Shown: piece by piece, positions 11,752-24,097 of the stretch
How positions within the stretch are numbered: the first letter of the stretch is position 1
Layout: every line of letters starts with the position of its first letter
Assembly: GCA_964017125.1 (NCBI GenBank)
Contig: OZ024902.1
Coordinates: 100,098,796 to 100,162,795, forward strand
Source: Flabesymbios commensalis
Lineage: Eukaryota; Annelida; Polychaeta; Terebellida; Flabelligeridae
Direction of reading: 5' to 3'
DNA length: 64,000 bases
Made by a program: the position numbers and the translations under genes
Notes under the pieces: model-generated
Told to the model about the DNA's origin: nothing
The model's database searches: none
The model's input: only the letters and a program-made list of their open reading frames with translations

Positions 11752-11841
11752 GACTACAACGTTTTTATCATATTACAATGTCACTTAAAAGACCATTTGT
11801 GAGGAAAAGTGACATAAAGCAATGATTTACTACTACTACTA
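11752..11841 (+). mobile_element. TAC-tail short element, 3' part (resumed)
   Basis: Continues gactacaacgtttttatc, caatgtcacttaaaagacca and gcaatgatttactactac, the normal 3' end of the family. Together with 7225-7759 it makes one ~625-bp element split by the LINE. Confidence 0.85.
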
Positions 11842-11854
11842 CCTGGAAAACACT

Positions 11855-13610
11855 AATGGAGGTACACTATGGATCGGCCGTTCCTCTTTAGCACCGATCG
11901 CCGGTAGGAATATCACTTTATCAGGAGTCTGTTGAAGATAATTCTAGTCAACTCTCAACAGTTGTAAATCACTGCACATAGCAGACGATAAGGCTAACAA
12001 CATAGCATTTCTATGAGTCAGCCTTGAACGTGATAATTCAGCAACATCACCCCAGCTCTCAATGTACCGTTGTAACGTCCCAAAGAAGTTTTAATTTTCT
12101 GGGGAGGTGATGAGGTCTCACCACCCCAAATGCCAGTCCCATTGAAATACATGTAAAATGCCTCAATTCTACGGGCCGATTTTACTTCTTTTTGCCCTCC
12201 CCCCTATCTAGTGCCGCATATCATAATGAAGCCTGGACTGTGCATTTTCAAAAACAGCTCCGATAAGGGGTTGCTACCCAGACAGATTTTGAGCTAGGCC
12301 CCCTAGTGTGCAAAAAGGTCACTATAGTTCAAATTACACTTAAATTCATACCCACTTTCACAGACCAGACTTACATCCTTTTAACCCACTGTGTCCCTGT
12401 CAGATTATCACGAAACAGTCATATCTGATATCCGGGATGAAGGAGACATCATGTACTTATTCAATATTCACAGAAATATAACTTCTTTGTATTTGTTTTT
12501 AATTTAACAGAGGTTGAAACAGCCGCATTGAAAATATTTTGTGTGATGATTCCATCATTAGTATACACCTGCCGTGATTTCGGCTTATTTAGGGTGGTGA
12601 GACCATGAGACAAGTAAGTAGCCCTCATGCATCTGCAAACCCGTTTATCTCATGTTCTCTGTGAATAAGGTTGTACAAGGGTCTCCACAGCAGAGCTGAG
12701 AACCCTGATAATGTGCCATGATAGTCGGCACTCAGAATACCACAAGTAACACAAATAGTTCAGCAGATTTATGGCAGAGGGGCAGCCGCATCCAAACCCT
12801 CTCTGCTACACCATGCAGTCCATTGTCGCCAGACTGCTGTATAGTGGAATCTGGTCGATGGTTTCCATGCAGATCGAATGAAACAGTCTTGACCCCTCCG
12901 TCCGGGATGGATGAGCTAAGATGAGCTATGCCGTCATGTGGCAATCATGCATCTGTTTTCAGGTCCCAAATCGTGGCCGGTCCTCCTTGTTCTTGAAGCT
13001 CCAACTGTGGTGAAGCGCATTCGTCCCCAATGACTGAGGATCTTGGGGATCCGTCACAAAGTAACGGAAAACCAGTTTGCTTCTGATTCACGCAACCGTC
13101 CGGCTGGTAATGATAAGGCCGACGTCACATCCTCTTTGAAGAACTGCTCCATTCCAAAAAGAAAGATTTTTACCTGTTGCTGCAACAGCGGTGTCTCTGC
13201 GATGGAACGCGAGGTCGTTGAAACCACTTGCTACGAAACGCATAGCATGGCAGAAAGGGGCTGGCACATCAGTCTGAATATGCGATACAGACTCCATAAC
13301 CCACTCACGTTCGGCTGCTGGTAGCAGCTCAGCCACACTAGAGAGATTCTTCAGAGGATCCTCCAAGGTTTCCAATCCCCTAGACAGCACACAGACCGTC
13401 ATTCTGAGGAGCCCATCATTCCGAGGAGCTTCTGCTGCTTCTTGAGCATCCACCTGCTGCTGTGACAGCTGAAGGGCAGCAGGTAGGTGCAGAGCCTGGA
13501 ATACTGAGCCCTCAGACCCCTCGGGGCCCGAGTACAGAAGGAGTCCGTCTATGCGAAAGGTTTTTACACTTCGTACCTCATGAGTCCACAGCACCGTGTG
13601 GCTGCAGTAA
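11855..13610 (-). mobile_element. DIRS-like retroelement fossil
   Basis: Broken, incomplete copy of a tyrosine-recombinase retroelement on the minus strand. A gag-like segment lies at the 5' side (about 13610-13090). A tyrosine-recombinase-like segment (LTHRNAMLLALSSA) lies at the 3' side, about 12060-11870. This follows the DIRS gene order with the recombinase last. It is old and has several breaks. The family assignment rests mainly on the recombinase-like segment. The gag-like part alone would not be decisive. Confidence 0.5.
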
Positions 13611-13629
13611 TTGTCCTCGACAATGCCGA

Positions 13630-14297
13630 CTAGGATGATTGCTAGTACTGTAGTAGTACTTTTCGCCCCCATTCGGGGAGGGTCATCAAGGATCTGTTCC
13701 GTCAGTTGCATGCTGTTTGGCATGGTACGGTACACTAGTCTACAGCAATCATCCAAGGGAAGCTGCAGCCTCCTCGTATCTGGCCATAATCTTCGGGCGG
13801 ATTGCCAGTGGCGCACCTTGGTTCCTCCGCTCAACTGCGGTGCCAATGCAGCTTTCGCATCAGTGCTGGGGCTGGTGTAGGCCGTGGTAGCCTTAAATAA
13901 CCGGCAATACCGTATTTGATGACAATAGGTCTCTCTCGGGGAATGAATGAAGTTAACCTCCCTATTGTTACTCTGGGGACTATCCGACCCGAGGATAGCG
14001 GAGCTGCGCGAAATGCCACAAAGTTTCAGCATTATATTGCACAGCGAAATCCAAGTCTCCGGCCATCTGGGCATGTCTGGGGGTAGATCCCTTAGACATG
14101 CCCAGAACTCTTTATCGGGCGAGTGAAAGAAAACGCTCACAAAAACCTACCATGCCCTATCACCCCCACCCTCACATCATCATCTGTAAATCATTTTATC
14201 TCATAAATTGACTACAACGTTTTTATCGTACAATGTCACTTGAAAGACCTTTTGTACCGAAAAGTGACGTAAAGCAATGATTTACTAATACTACTAC
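13630..14297 (+). mobile_element. TAC-tail short retroelement, full-length copy
   Basis: About 670 bp running from ggatgattg through the cgcccccattcggggagggt block, the gttactctggggactatccg block, the gggcatgtctgggggtagat block and the conserved 3' block (acaacgtttttatcg, accgaaaagtgacgtaaagc) to a tactactac tail. It encodes no protein. This is the best copy for defining the family. It carries no obvious tRNA head, so it may be a deletion derivative of a LINE or a SINE with a non-tRNA 5' end. Confidence 0.8.
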
Positions 14298-14399
14298 AGG
14301 TACTGTTATGACCTGCTTTACAAATCACAATGTTGCTGCTCTAGTGATAATGTGCGTGGAAAGTTTTGTTTTCACTATATATTGCGAAAATTTGTAATC

Positions 14400-14835
14400 T
14401 CCCCCCCCCCCCCCAATAAAGTTGGCGGCGAGGGGTTATGGCGTCACCCCAGACGTCTGTCCGCATTTTCTTTTCCGGGCCATATCCCGGGAACACATGA
14501 GAGATTTATGTCATATTGCACCACACACTGCGTTCTGGGGGTTATGAGCCAAAATAGATTCAGACACTAACAATCTTTTCCGCAACGTATCTTGGAAACC
14601 CATGGCCTACTTTCATATTGCACACATAGAATGCTTAGGGGAGTGTGTAGATGTGCCACACACACTGCGTTCTGGGGGTTGTGACCTTAGAGCCGAAACA
14701 GATTCAGACACTAACAATCTTTTCTGCAGCATATCTTGGAAGCCCATGGGGGGATTACTTTCATATTGCACACATACAATGCTAATAGGGGGTGTAGATG
14801 TGCCTTTTGGGGTTATGTACTTTGACCTACAGTAG
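14400..14835 (+). repeat. Tandem repeat related to the ATCCCCCGCC element
   Basis: After a run of C residues, two to three copies of a ~150-bp unit repeat the sequence tatcttggaaacccatgg, ctttcatattgcacacat and cgttctgggggtt, with gattcagacactaacaatct between. It is related to, but diverged from, the arrays at 43140 and 57437. Confidence 0.55.
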
Positions 14836-15185
14836 TATCACACGAAAACCTCTGCGGAGACACATCCACAAATATCTAGCTCACAGCTGCACAGAACGAG
14901 ATATAACAAGAATTCAAAGCCAGATATATGATTCACTTCAGATAACATTAATAAATGCGTCTCCACACACACTGCTGGGAGGAAATGGGATAGTTTTGTT
15001 CGTATAATTAAGCATCCCCAGTACTAATATTATATAGTATTTTTCCGTCTCCACCGCCGCTGCAGGTGTATGTTCAATTGAGCTCTCACTATGAAGTTAC
15101 CTGATGAGTTTTTTTTTTCACAGATATGACCTATGGGCCTGGGTAATTCTTCCCATATATTTTTTTTGCACCGAGCCATAAACAG
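14836..15185. other. No recognised feature
   Basis: Short AT-rich interval. Nothing supported. Confidence 0.3.
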
Positions 15186-15715
15186 CCTTTTTCCAAGATA
15201 GCCACCAAAAAAACTTGTGGGCACGATATCTTATGAACTGTTGGATGGATCACATTCAAATTTTATAGGTTGGTTCTCTAGGTATTTCTAATTAACTTCT
15301 GGGAGTAATTCATTAAAAAAAACATGACTGACTGAGGACATCTTGGAAAAATGGCCACCCAAAACTCTTGTGGGCGCGATATCTTATCAACCTTTCATTG
15401 GATCGCATTCAAATTTGATGTGGTTCATCTCCGGGTATTTGTGATCTTTTTAACTTTTTGGAAGAATCCATTAAAAACAAGATGGCTGACGAAGACATTT
15501 AAAAAAATGACCACTCAAAAAGCTTGTGGTCGCGATGCCTGAGTTTTCTGATTATCTGATTAACTTGGGAGTAATTCATTAAAAACAAGATGACTGACTG
15601 AGGACATCTTTGAAAAATAGCCACCAAAAAATTTTGTGTGCGCTATATGTTATCAACCGTTGGTTGGATCGCATTCAAATATGATGTGGTGGTTCATGTG
15701 AAATACCATGTCACA
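15186..15715. repeat. Tandem repeat, ~170-190-bp unit, three copies
   Basis: Each unit carries aaaatggccacc-like sequence, cttgtgggcgcgatatctta, a tggatcgcattcaaa stretch, ggagtaattcattaaaaa and gactgactgaggacatctt. Copies start near 15195, 15350 and 15605, with a diverged one near 15500. Confidence 0.65.
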
Positions 15716-15964
15716 AAAAGGAATAAATTCGGCTTCTAACCAATATGTATGACAATTGACCGATATCGACTGAATGTTGGTCAATCATATCATGTCTGTT
15801 TAACCAGAAGAGATTAGCAATGCTACCAGAATTTAACACACTATCTTTTTTGGGATAAACAAGTATTTCAAGAGGATTACAGCTGTAAAAAGCTAATCGA
15901 TGGACCTCCTCGTGCAAAACAACAGCACACTCAACAATAGCCTGCCGTCATTATTGAATTGTTA

Positions 15965-16270
15965 TAAAATGTTATAAATCGCGATAAATCAGCCATTTTA
16001 TGCGATAAATCGGCCATTCTGATTTGTCCGAGGACTGGTTATTATCAACATGCAAAACAAATTTGAGCATGATACATGAAAAACTTTTGAAGTTATCGAG
16101 CTAACGAGGACGTAACATGTGATAAATCGGCCATTTTGTGCGATGAATCGGTCATTTTGTTATTTTTCTCCAGCCATTTTTGAACTTGTTCCAGAACTGG
16201 TTATTATCAACATGCAGAACAAATTTGAGCAGCACACATGGAAAACGAAGTTATCGCGCCCACAAGGACG
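15965..16270. repeat. Tandem repeat, ~180-bp unit, two copies
   Basis: Units share gcgataaatcggccatttt, ctggttattatcaacatgc, aaacaaatttgagca and gaagttatcg. Copies begin near 15970 and 16120. Confidence 0.65.
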
Positions 16271-16486
16271 ACGCCGAACTTCAACTGCAATAGCCCACCT
16301 TTTTGAGGCAGATGTGCAAATCTAGACGTGTTATGAATACATTTTAATACCCCAGTAGTGAGAATATATTGGTTTCAGCTGTAAAGGTGTGAGCTACCCT
16401 GTAAAAATAATTCAAGCGAATGTGGGTAGCCTAGAAGGAGAAAGTTGTCAATAGAGCTAAATAGATCTCGACGTTGATCTTCATAG

Positions 16487-16601
16487 GGTTTTAGACATAC
16501 CCAGAACCCCTTATTGGGCGAGTGGAGGAAAACACTCGCAACAACACCCCATGCCCTATCACCCTACCTCATGTCATCATCTGTACATCTTTACTACTAC
16601 T
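16487..16601 (+). mobile_element. TAC-tail short element, partial copy
   Basis: Contains tagacatacccagaacccct, tattgggcgagtggaggaaa, catgccctatcaccc and catcatctgtacatc, then jumps directly to a tactactac tail. The usual 3' block is missing. Confidence 0.65.
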
Positions 16602-18128
16602 GATCTTGATAGTTTAAACTAGAGATGTTTTCGGTATGAGGCGAAAACGTATGGTTTAATTGACGCAATATCACTGAACTGAACACGGTGCGGAAAAAGA
16701 AAAAAAATATGAAAAAAAAGGGGTTTTTTGTGGTAATGCAGGTAATGAATGGTCCACATATATAATTACGAGTGATTTGGACCAGCGGTTCTGTTGATGT
16801 CGCGTTCACGAGGGGCGAGGTGGCGGCTATCTAGTGAACACATACATGTATATGCATAACAATAAAAGAAATAATGGTGTGGTGTTTCAGATACAAAACT
16901 ACAACAACATGAAGAGCATGATTTGGTATACAAATGATAATTTAACCAATACAATTTTAGCCTAATTTGACATCAATGAATTTGTTTTTCTGTCGCCAAT
17001 ATACAATAATTGCATAGGCACTTTCGTTTTAACACAGATAAATTTGGGTAATTTAGATTTGCAAATGGGGAAAACTGTGTATGGACGAATACTTGCAGGT
17101 AACTGATTCCATAAACTCACAGAAGACGGAAAATCATTAAAAATCGTAATAATAATATAAATTCCTTTTGTTTAATGTATGTTCTACAAATCGAGACAAT
17201 TTGACAATAATTTTCATATAATTTAAACCTGGGATATAGAGGCCTACTTTTCTACAAAATAGAAAAGTGAGAAAAAAGTATGTTTCAATTGTCACCTACG
17301 TTTATCTGCTGGCGATGCCTGTTGTAGCTCTAAATATTCCTCATACATATGTATACAAGTCCAGTGTTACCGCTTTGTTACAAACACGTACGTCTTTATG
17401 ATAAAACATTTACCTCTCAACCTACAAAAGAAATACACGGTTTAAAAAAAATGTAAGTAAACGGGTATTATTATGTAACATACATTATATATCCATCAAT
17501 TTATTTTTGAAAACCTACCCGAGATCCAACCAAAAAGTCCAAAAAACTCGTCTGTACCATGTGTACGGACAATTACGTTTTGTGAATTCTCTACGTGATT
17601 ATATTGCGATAAATAGTAATTGTTATTTTAAAATATATCAAAAATTATAATTATTGAAAGACAATGTACGAAATATTTTCTTAGTATTTTATACATATGC
17701 CAAACTCTGGTTATCATGGTTATGGTGAGGCGATACATATGCCAATATTAATATGCCAATATTAATATAATTTGAGGTATTAAAACAACTGTCACCAATT
17801 ATTGATAGACATACTCATTCGTTTTTTGTGAACAACAATATTTATCAATAAAAAATATTTTTAGGAATTCAACAATTTTATTTTTGCAAAAATATCACAG
17901 ACAATGTGTATATTTTTGTGGAGCCTCACATACCATTTTTGCAGACTCGTAGCATCGCATAACGTTCTGCAAATTTGCGAATCGTTATCAGCCACCACAT
18001 GAATGGTATAACGTATAGAACAAACCTAATAAACCGTTCATTATGAACGGGTTCAACCATACGCCGCTTGCCCATTTTGCCAGCTGGCCCACAATATGTT
18101 GTTTATTTAGAACTACATTTGTATAGAT
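16602..18128. other. AT-rich intronic sequence, no gene seen
   Basis: Low-complexity AT-rich DNA with short chance open frames. Presumably the 3' part of intron 1 of the Smad gene. Confidence 0.35.
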
Positions 18129-18179
18129 ATCTCGATTACATTTAGTTTCATCAAAGATGAAACTAAATGTAATTGAGAT
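18129..18179. repeat. Strong hairpin upstream of MH1 exon
   Basis: Arms of 24 nt (18129-18152 and 18156-18179) pair with a single mismatch around a 3-nt AAA loop; the core is ttacatttagtttcatc. It lies 80 nt before the 3' splice site at 18258. It may be the remnant of a foldback element or a structure near the branch region. Confidence 0.75.
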
Positions 18180-18187
18180 CAATTTAG

Positions 18188-18457
<270 letters not shown>

Positions 18458-19537
18458 TAAAATACTTAGAGCAAGTTACATTTCGCTGAGCGTTATTCGT
18501 GTGGCACATACTTCCTTAGTTTTCATCAGGACTTTGAAAATGATAACCCGATTCAATTGCACAACATGACGAACAATGGAAAAAATAGCACAATTCTATT
18601 CAGTGTATACATGATGAGGTATTTCAGTTATTTCTCAAAAATCAAATTTATGTTAGTTTTACGCTGACAGCCTGTATCATTGTAGTCTTGTACATGTTGG
18701 ATCAAAAATACAAAGCAAAAAAATCACACCGTGGTATAGTAAAATAACATGATGTTCTATGCTTATAATGGAAGTTTGGTATCGTATGCATATAATGCCC
18801 AATACGCACGCTGAGCAGCAAAAAACCCGTCTTTTTTTGGTTTAAAGTAGGTGGGTCTTTACGATTCGCAGAGCGCAGGTTGTGGACCCACCCGCATGGG
18901 CAGCACGGTCAACGTTCTTAGGAATTGGATCCGTCAGAAGTAATTAACGAAACGACTGACCCGCCTTAATCTAATGCGGGCGCTGATCTTAAAGAGAGAA
19001 AAGGCAGTGTGTGGCGTAGGCTAATATATATACAACAGTCATCATGGTCAGAGTTGAATGTTCTGCACGCTTACGCGTAGAGCTGTTCTAGCAAAAACTA
19101 ATCTCGCCCCTCCCGTTCATCTTGATCATTTGGCTACCACGAGCCCGCACCCCACCCCTTTTTAGTACCACATTCCTCACAATGTCTTTATATTAAAGCT
19201 CATATATCACCAATCCAACATCTGAGCACAGGCCTGCGGGCTGCCGTGACTCTTTCATTTCAGAACAGTTTATTTTGTCCGCTTTGAACAGACAAGAAAT
19301 CAGACAATAAATTCCATGACTTCATGAACTGGTCAAAAAGTGAGTTAACCTAATATTAATAACAACATACCACACCTACCGGAAAATTATTAGTCGAAGC
19401 CTCCACCCCTCCGGAATTAGAAATGTGCTGTATACCAACGTCCTAAAAAACGATGGTGGGCGGATTTTTTTCTGGAACAGCCCTTACATCCTGGTTACAT
19501 GTGAATATCCGTGAAGATCTTGATATACCATTAACTA

Positions 19538-19660
19538 CCTGGGTCGGTATTCTCGTACAAGTTACGATATATCGTAGGCTTCTGATTGGTCGAGATGGCC
19601 ATCTCGACCAATCAAAAGCTTACGATATATAGTAAATTGTACGAGAATACGGGCCCTGGT
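19538..19660. mobile_element. Foldback MITE
   Basis: Nearly perfect palindrome: cctgggtcggtattctcgta with ttacgatatatcgta on the left, gattggtcgagatggccatc at the centre, and acgatatatagtaa, ttgtacgagaatacgggccc on the right. About 120 bp, no coding capacity. Confidence 0.75.
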
Positions 19661-21297
19661 ATGGGTAATCTATGAGTTCGGTTAAATCACCGTTTTTTGA
19701 CGTGCGATAGACATGATAGATATATACTCTTGTTTTACATCAGTTGTTTAGATAGTTTGTATTAACTCTTATCGAGGACAATTTAGTTTTTCTGTACAGA
19801 TCAAAATAATTTTACTTTAGTATTTTGAACTAACTCAAATTCTTAGTTGAAGAATGTATATTGTATTTCCTTCATTTTTAACTATGACATAGCTGTCATA
19901 ATCAATACAGAATCATTTCAGCCTTTTTATATTTCTGCTGCCTTATCATGCTTATGACCAAAAGTTACATATTTCATACAGATACAGACACGATCACTAT
20001 TATACCTCGCAAGGATATTAAATTAGCGGATTTTAAATTGGCGTCCATAATGTGAAATTATTAGTTACTACGAACGGTTTTATCATATTGGTCGTCAGTG
20101 GCGGGATGGCGCTAATTCTTTCAAAAGTTCATTAAATTGGCCTAAATATGCAACAAATGATGGCGGCAAACACCCAAAACCCCAGGCGCCAATTCTTCAA
20201 ATCCTGGTCTTGCTGCACTAGACAACTGGGCTTGCTACAAGCTAGACAAAAACTTTTTACATTATACGGCTATATATAATATACACAGATTGCAAATAAA
20301 TGAGATATATATGCCAATGGAAGTATTACCGTACATCACAACCTGAGCAGCACCAGACAATACCCAAATATGGGCTTACGACGTTTATTAATATCAAAAT
20401 CAATTAAATGGGACTTATACAAAGCTGTCTTTTCAAATTTCAAATTTCACCATGTAGACATTTAAATAGAAGCCATAAAAATAAAATGAAAAATCAAGAA
20501 TATCTGCAGTAACACAATGGCAGTATCTGAGTATGTCTATGTCTAAGTCGAATAGACATCTATCTCTCTGAGAGACATGTCATCAGATGAATATTCTTTT
20601 GAAATAAATTTAGTTTAATGTCGCTGAACAAAACCCTTTCAATGCGCATTGCTTTATTTACCTGATAAGTTGGTGTACAATACTCAAGCAGGCCTAAGCT
20701 TCTGACATGACCATCTCTAAGTCTATTGTCACATGTGCATTAAATCCTAGAGTGCGTTTCACCAAACCTGACGAGCATTGAGCCTTTGAAACCGTACTTC
20801 AAATGTGCTATTTACAATTTATACGGAGGTCTTTGTGACTTCTAGCAATCGAATCGATCCGTGTTTATAGTTAGTGGTCGTCTACGCAATAGTTAAATTT
20901 CATTCTACAATTAGTTTCACAGATGGATTTTTTTACTTTAGTTTCCCACCTTAAAATACATTTTCTAACATCTCGTCAAAACATCTGACAATGGATATGG
21001 AAACGCGTGGAATAGATCACCGAAAGGGTTAATTTTATGAAAAATACACTTTGAAACACACACATAACTATATAAATTATCTGTGCCTATTTATTGACCG
21101 TTTAAGCGCTAAGTTCGACTATATAATCATTTTTCATCCGACTTATTGGGGATGAAATGAGTTTTTCAACATGAAGATTTGCAAATGTGTGGTCTCAAAT
21201 TGAAGAAATATGAATAATTTTCACCCACTTGAATTTGTGTGTCGCGATAGCGAGACAAAACTTCAAGTACGGTAGTTGAAAATTTAAATAAGATAAT

Positions 21298-21560
21298 TTA
21301 GCGGGAAAAGGTTAATAAAACGATTTTTCATTGCATCTTTTATTATAGATAAATATATTACTATTGCGGCATTTCTGCGGAAAAAAATGATGTACTACCT
21401 GGTACAGGCCTACTGATGCATGTGAATGTCGTGAATGGGAAAAGGGTAATAAAACGATTTTTCATTGCATCTTTTATTATAAATAAATGTATTACTATTG
21501 CGGCATTTCTGCGGAAAAAAACTGATAGGTAGGCCTACTGATCATGATGCATGTGAATGT
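21298..21560 (+). repeat. Recent ~135-bp tandem duplication
   Basis: Two adjacent copies share ataaaacgatttttcattgc, atcttttattata, ttactattgcggcatttctg and gatgcatgtgaatgtcgtga with few differences. The second copy carries short deletions and insertions near aggcctactgat. Confidence 0.8.
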
Positions 21561-22599
21561 CGTGAACATGGTGAATGGATTTATAAGAGGCTTTGAACAT
21601 GTTAAATCAGAAATGCATAATACGTTGTAGGCCCCCTATTGTGATCTATTGTGCATTTCTGATAATATATGTAGGCCTATGTATCATAAAGCATGCACCA
21701 TAAAGTTAGTTAGAACGATCTCGCCCTCCACCATGTTCCGTAACACGTTGTGGAGGGTGGCGTTTGCTAACTACATAAAGTAGAATAAATAAATATGTAC
21801 GTAGGGCCTATATAAGCATATATTTCATATATATAGGCCTAAGCCTACACACACATTATCGCTGTACTCACATAGGTAGGCTACATCCATTTTAACTGCG
21901 TTAGTCCACACCTGTATACACTGTCTGTCTCTGTCTACCAATTAGTATTGCGCTAGTAGGCCTACATGGACAAATCAGTGTGAGATACATCCGTAACTAC
22001 ATCAGTATAAAAACGCACATAACGCCATCTGGTGAATAGATTGCGTAACGTTTTATACATCTTGCTGAGAAAGCCTACATAACATTGTCATCCGGGATGA
22101 CGTAATCAACACGCTTTACCAGTTGTTTACCTGTAGTTACATGCCGTCTTCTAGCAGCTCTTTCTATTCTGTATAACTTCACAATTCCCCATCCTTCCAA
22201 CTGATCCACGCTTTATGCCACCCCACATACTTAAAACCGATGTCTGTCCCATTTCTGGGGACAGCATTCAGTCGCCTGGTAGGCTGGCTGTGAGGGGAAG
22301 GGGCAGAATGAGACAGCAGGGCCGCCAACGCGCCATGGATAATGTGGCCTCGTCATGTCTAGACAGTCTGACCTTTGTTTACATAGATGTTGCCCACCGT
22401 ATCAACATTTAGTGGCCTCTTTCACATTTATGATATATATACATATATAGGCCTGGCAATATTATTGGTTTAGGCGGTATCATTGTCTTGACATGGGTTG
22501 TCGTCATAACTGTATACCAATCATATGTTTAGAGGTTGTTATACCATAGACTGCGAATAGTAGTCTGTGGTTAGGCCTATATGAGGTGGGGTTTGTCAT

Positions 22600-22919
22600 G
22601 CATCAGGACTGTTGTTGTTGTTGCTGCTGCTGACGTTTGTAGAGCGTCCTCGTGTCTTGTGCCTGCCGGTAGATTATAGACAGACGGCGGCCCCCGCCCG
22701 TCTGTGTCTGGTTTGTGTGTGCACTATGTGTATGTGCCGACCTTGTCTGTAGCAGCGCACTGACCACAGTGTACACCCCACAGCGACACTGTGTGTAAGG
22801 GGAGTGCGCTCAGGCCGGAAACACTAACTGCCGCAGACGGCGCTGATCGCGACAACAATCCTTGACCGTGGCTTCATACGTCTAGGCCGCGATGGAAGTT
22901 ACTGGCCCCAAATCCACAG
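22600..22919 (+). promoter_or_regulatory. GC-rich patch, candidate internal Smad2/3 promoter
   Basis: A non-repetitive, CpG-bearing stretch inside an AT-rich intron. It contains several Smad-type GTCT/AGAC motifs: tagacagacgg at about 22677, an inverted pair CAGACGGCGG ... CCCGTCTG at about 22680-22704, and gtctgtgtctgg right after. It ends in the candidate short exon at 22892-22919. Promoter activity is inferred only from composition and context. No TATA box is evident. Confidence 0.35.
22892..22919 (+). CDS. Candidate alternative first exon of Smad2/3
   Basis: An ATG (GCGATGG context, purine at -3 and G at +4) opens MEVTGPKST, followed by one extra base and a donor CAG|GTATCT. An in-frame TAG sits 9 nt upstream, so the ATG is the first possible start. 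The exon ends in phase 1. Joined to the next acceptor at 28536 it reads ...KST then VLPPVLVPR, continuing in the Smad linker frame. The product would lack the whole MH1 domain but keep the linker and MH2. Phase alone agrees by chance one time in three, and gtatct is only a fair donor, so this needs transcript evidence. Vertebrate SMAD3 is known to use alternative first exons. Confidence 0.3.
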
Positions 22920-23405
22920 GTATCTCACTATTATCTTATGATACTCACTCCTTCTCAACCATATGTTAACAAGTAATAAATGCAGTATAATCATGATAAT
23001 GCAGTGACATTGGTAAACTTCCATGTATACGTATCAGTATAATACAATATGCCTCTCAGTATAGATATGGACATTCGATTCTACCCATGCAGGTATTATA
23101 GCCTCATGTATGTGCAGTAAATTAGGACATGATTGCATGAGTTTAACGTTTTGCGGACAATGTAGAGCAGGTTGATTAATATTGATAGATTTCCACAATT
23201 TCATTTTCAGTCGTATATATATACAATGTGTTCACTATGTTGTTCACATTTCTGATCACATGTGCTTTTTTTAAAGGATTTCCTTTTTCCTGAAATTTCA
23301 TATATAATCCTTTCTTTCCTCCTTTTTGGACACATCTGTTCTAAACGTGTTTCTTCATCCCTGGGAACTGTGAGCACTGACTTAAGTGCTATGACTATGA
23401 GTTAA

Positions 23406-23585
23406 AGGAGATCTATCACCCCTTATATGGTAGGAATAATTATGCCCTTATATGGGGTGATTGGCTATCATGTGACCCACCCTCATGATATCCAATATAA
23501 GGAAACACTTGTGCCCCATCTTGTGGCAACTTTGATTTATTTGTCACAAATTTATTCACACTATATAAGGGGTGATAGATCACCT
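23406..23585. mobile_element. TTAA-flanked MITE
   Basis: 180 bp flanked by TTAA (23402-23405 and 23586-23589). Terminal inverted repeats AGGAGATCTATCACCCCTTA and its near-exact complement at the right end extend about 24 bp. TTAA duplications with short TIRs point to a Kolobok or piggyBac source. Confidence 0.8.
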
Positions 23586-24097
23586 TTAAGAGATGATTAA
23601 TTATGCTTGCCCTAATATGTATTCATCGTCAAAGTATATTATTAAATTGAAGGTCGTATCACTGGCAGTGTCATATACATTATTATTAGGCCTACATATA
23701 ACATCATTATTGATTTGAATATTTGCTATGGGACTTACCTCTAATTCCTGTAAAATTCTGTGAAATTGACTTAGAACAAAATCATCAAACTGAGAAATCT
23801 TCCTCAATGTTATCTCGCCATATTTTTTTATTCTAATGAAATTTTGAATAAATAGTTTAAATTTTCGTAAAAGCAATCATAGAAAATGCTAAACTGTCAT
23901 GGGGAATATCATGGAATTTGGAGTGATATAGGCCCACTGCCAGAGGTAGTATTGAATACTGTCAAAATGAATTGCTTCTGGTCAGGTTCCCTAGATCTAT
24001 TTATAGAACTATACATTTCTTCTAAATACAAAGTGTAGGCAGGGCTGCATCATGATATGACCATGGACTAAATCTATGGATATGACAGGCTTAATCC

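Noticed and set aside
7225-11841. The short element as a simple internal deletion of the LINE
   Set aside because: The LINE is framed by an exact 14-bp duplication and its own tail, which insertion explains better. The short element's 5' part is not shown to be LINE sequence.
13088-14140. 350-codon minus-strand open frame as one gene
   Set aside because: It runs across a non-coding TAC-tail element in antisense and into the DIRS-like fossil, so the join is accidental.
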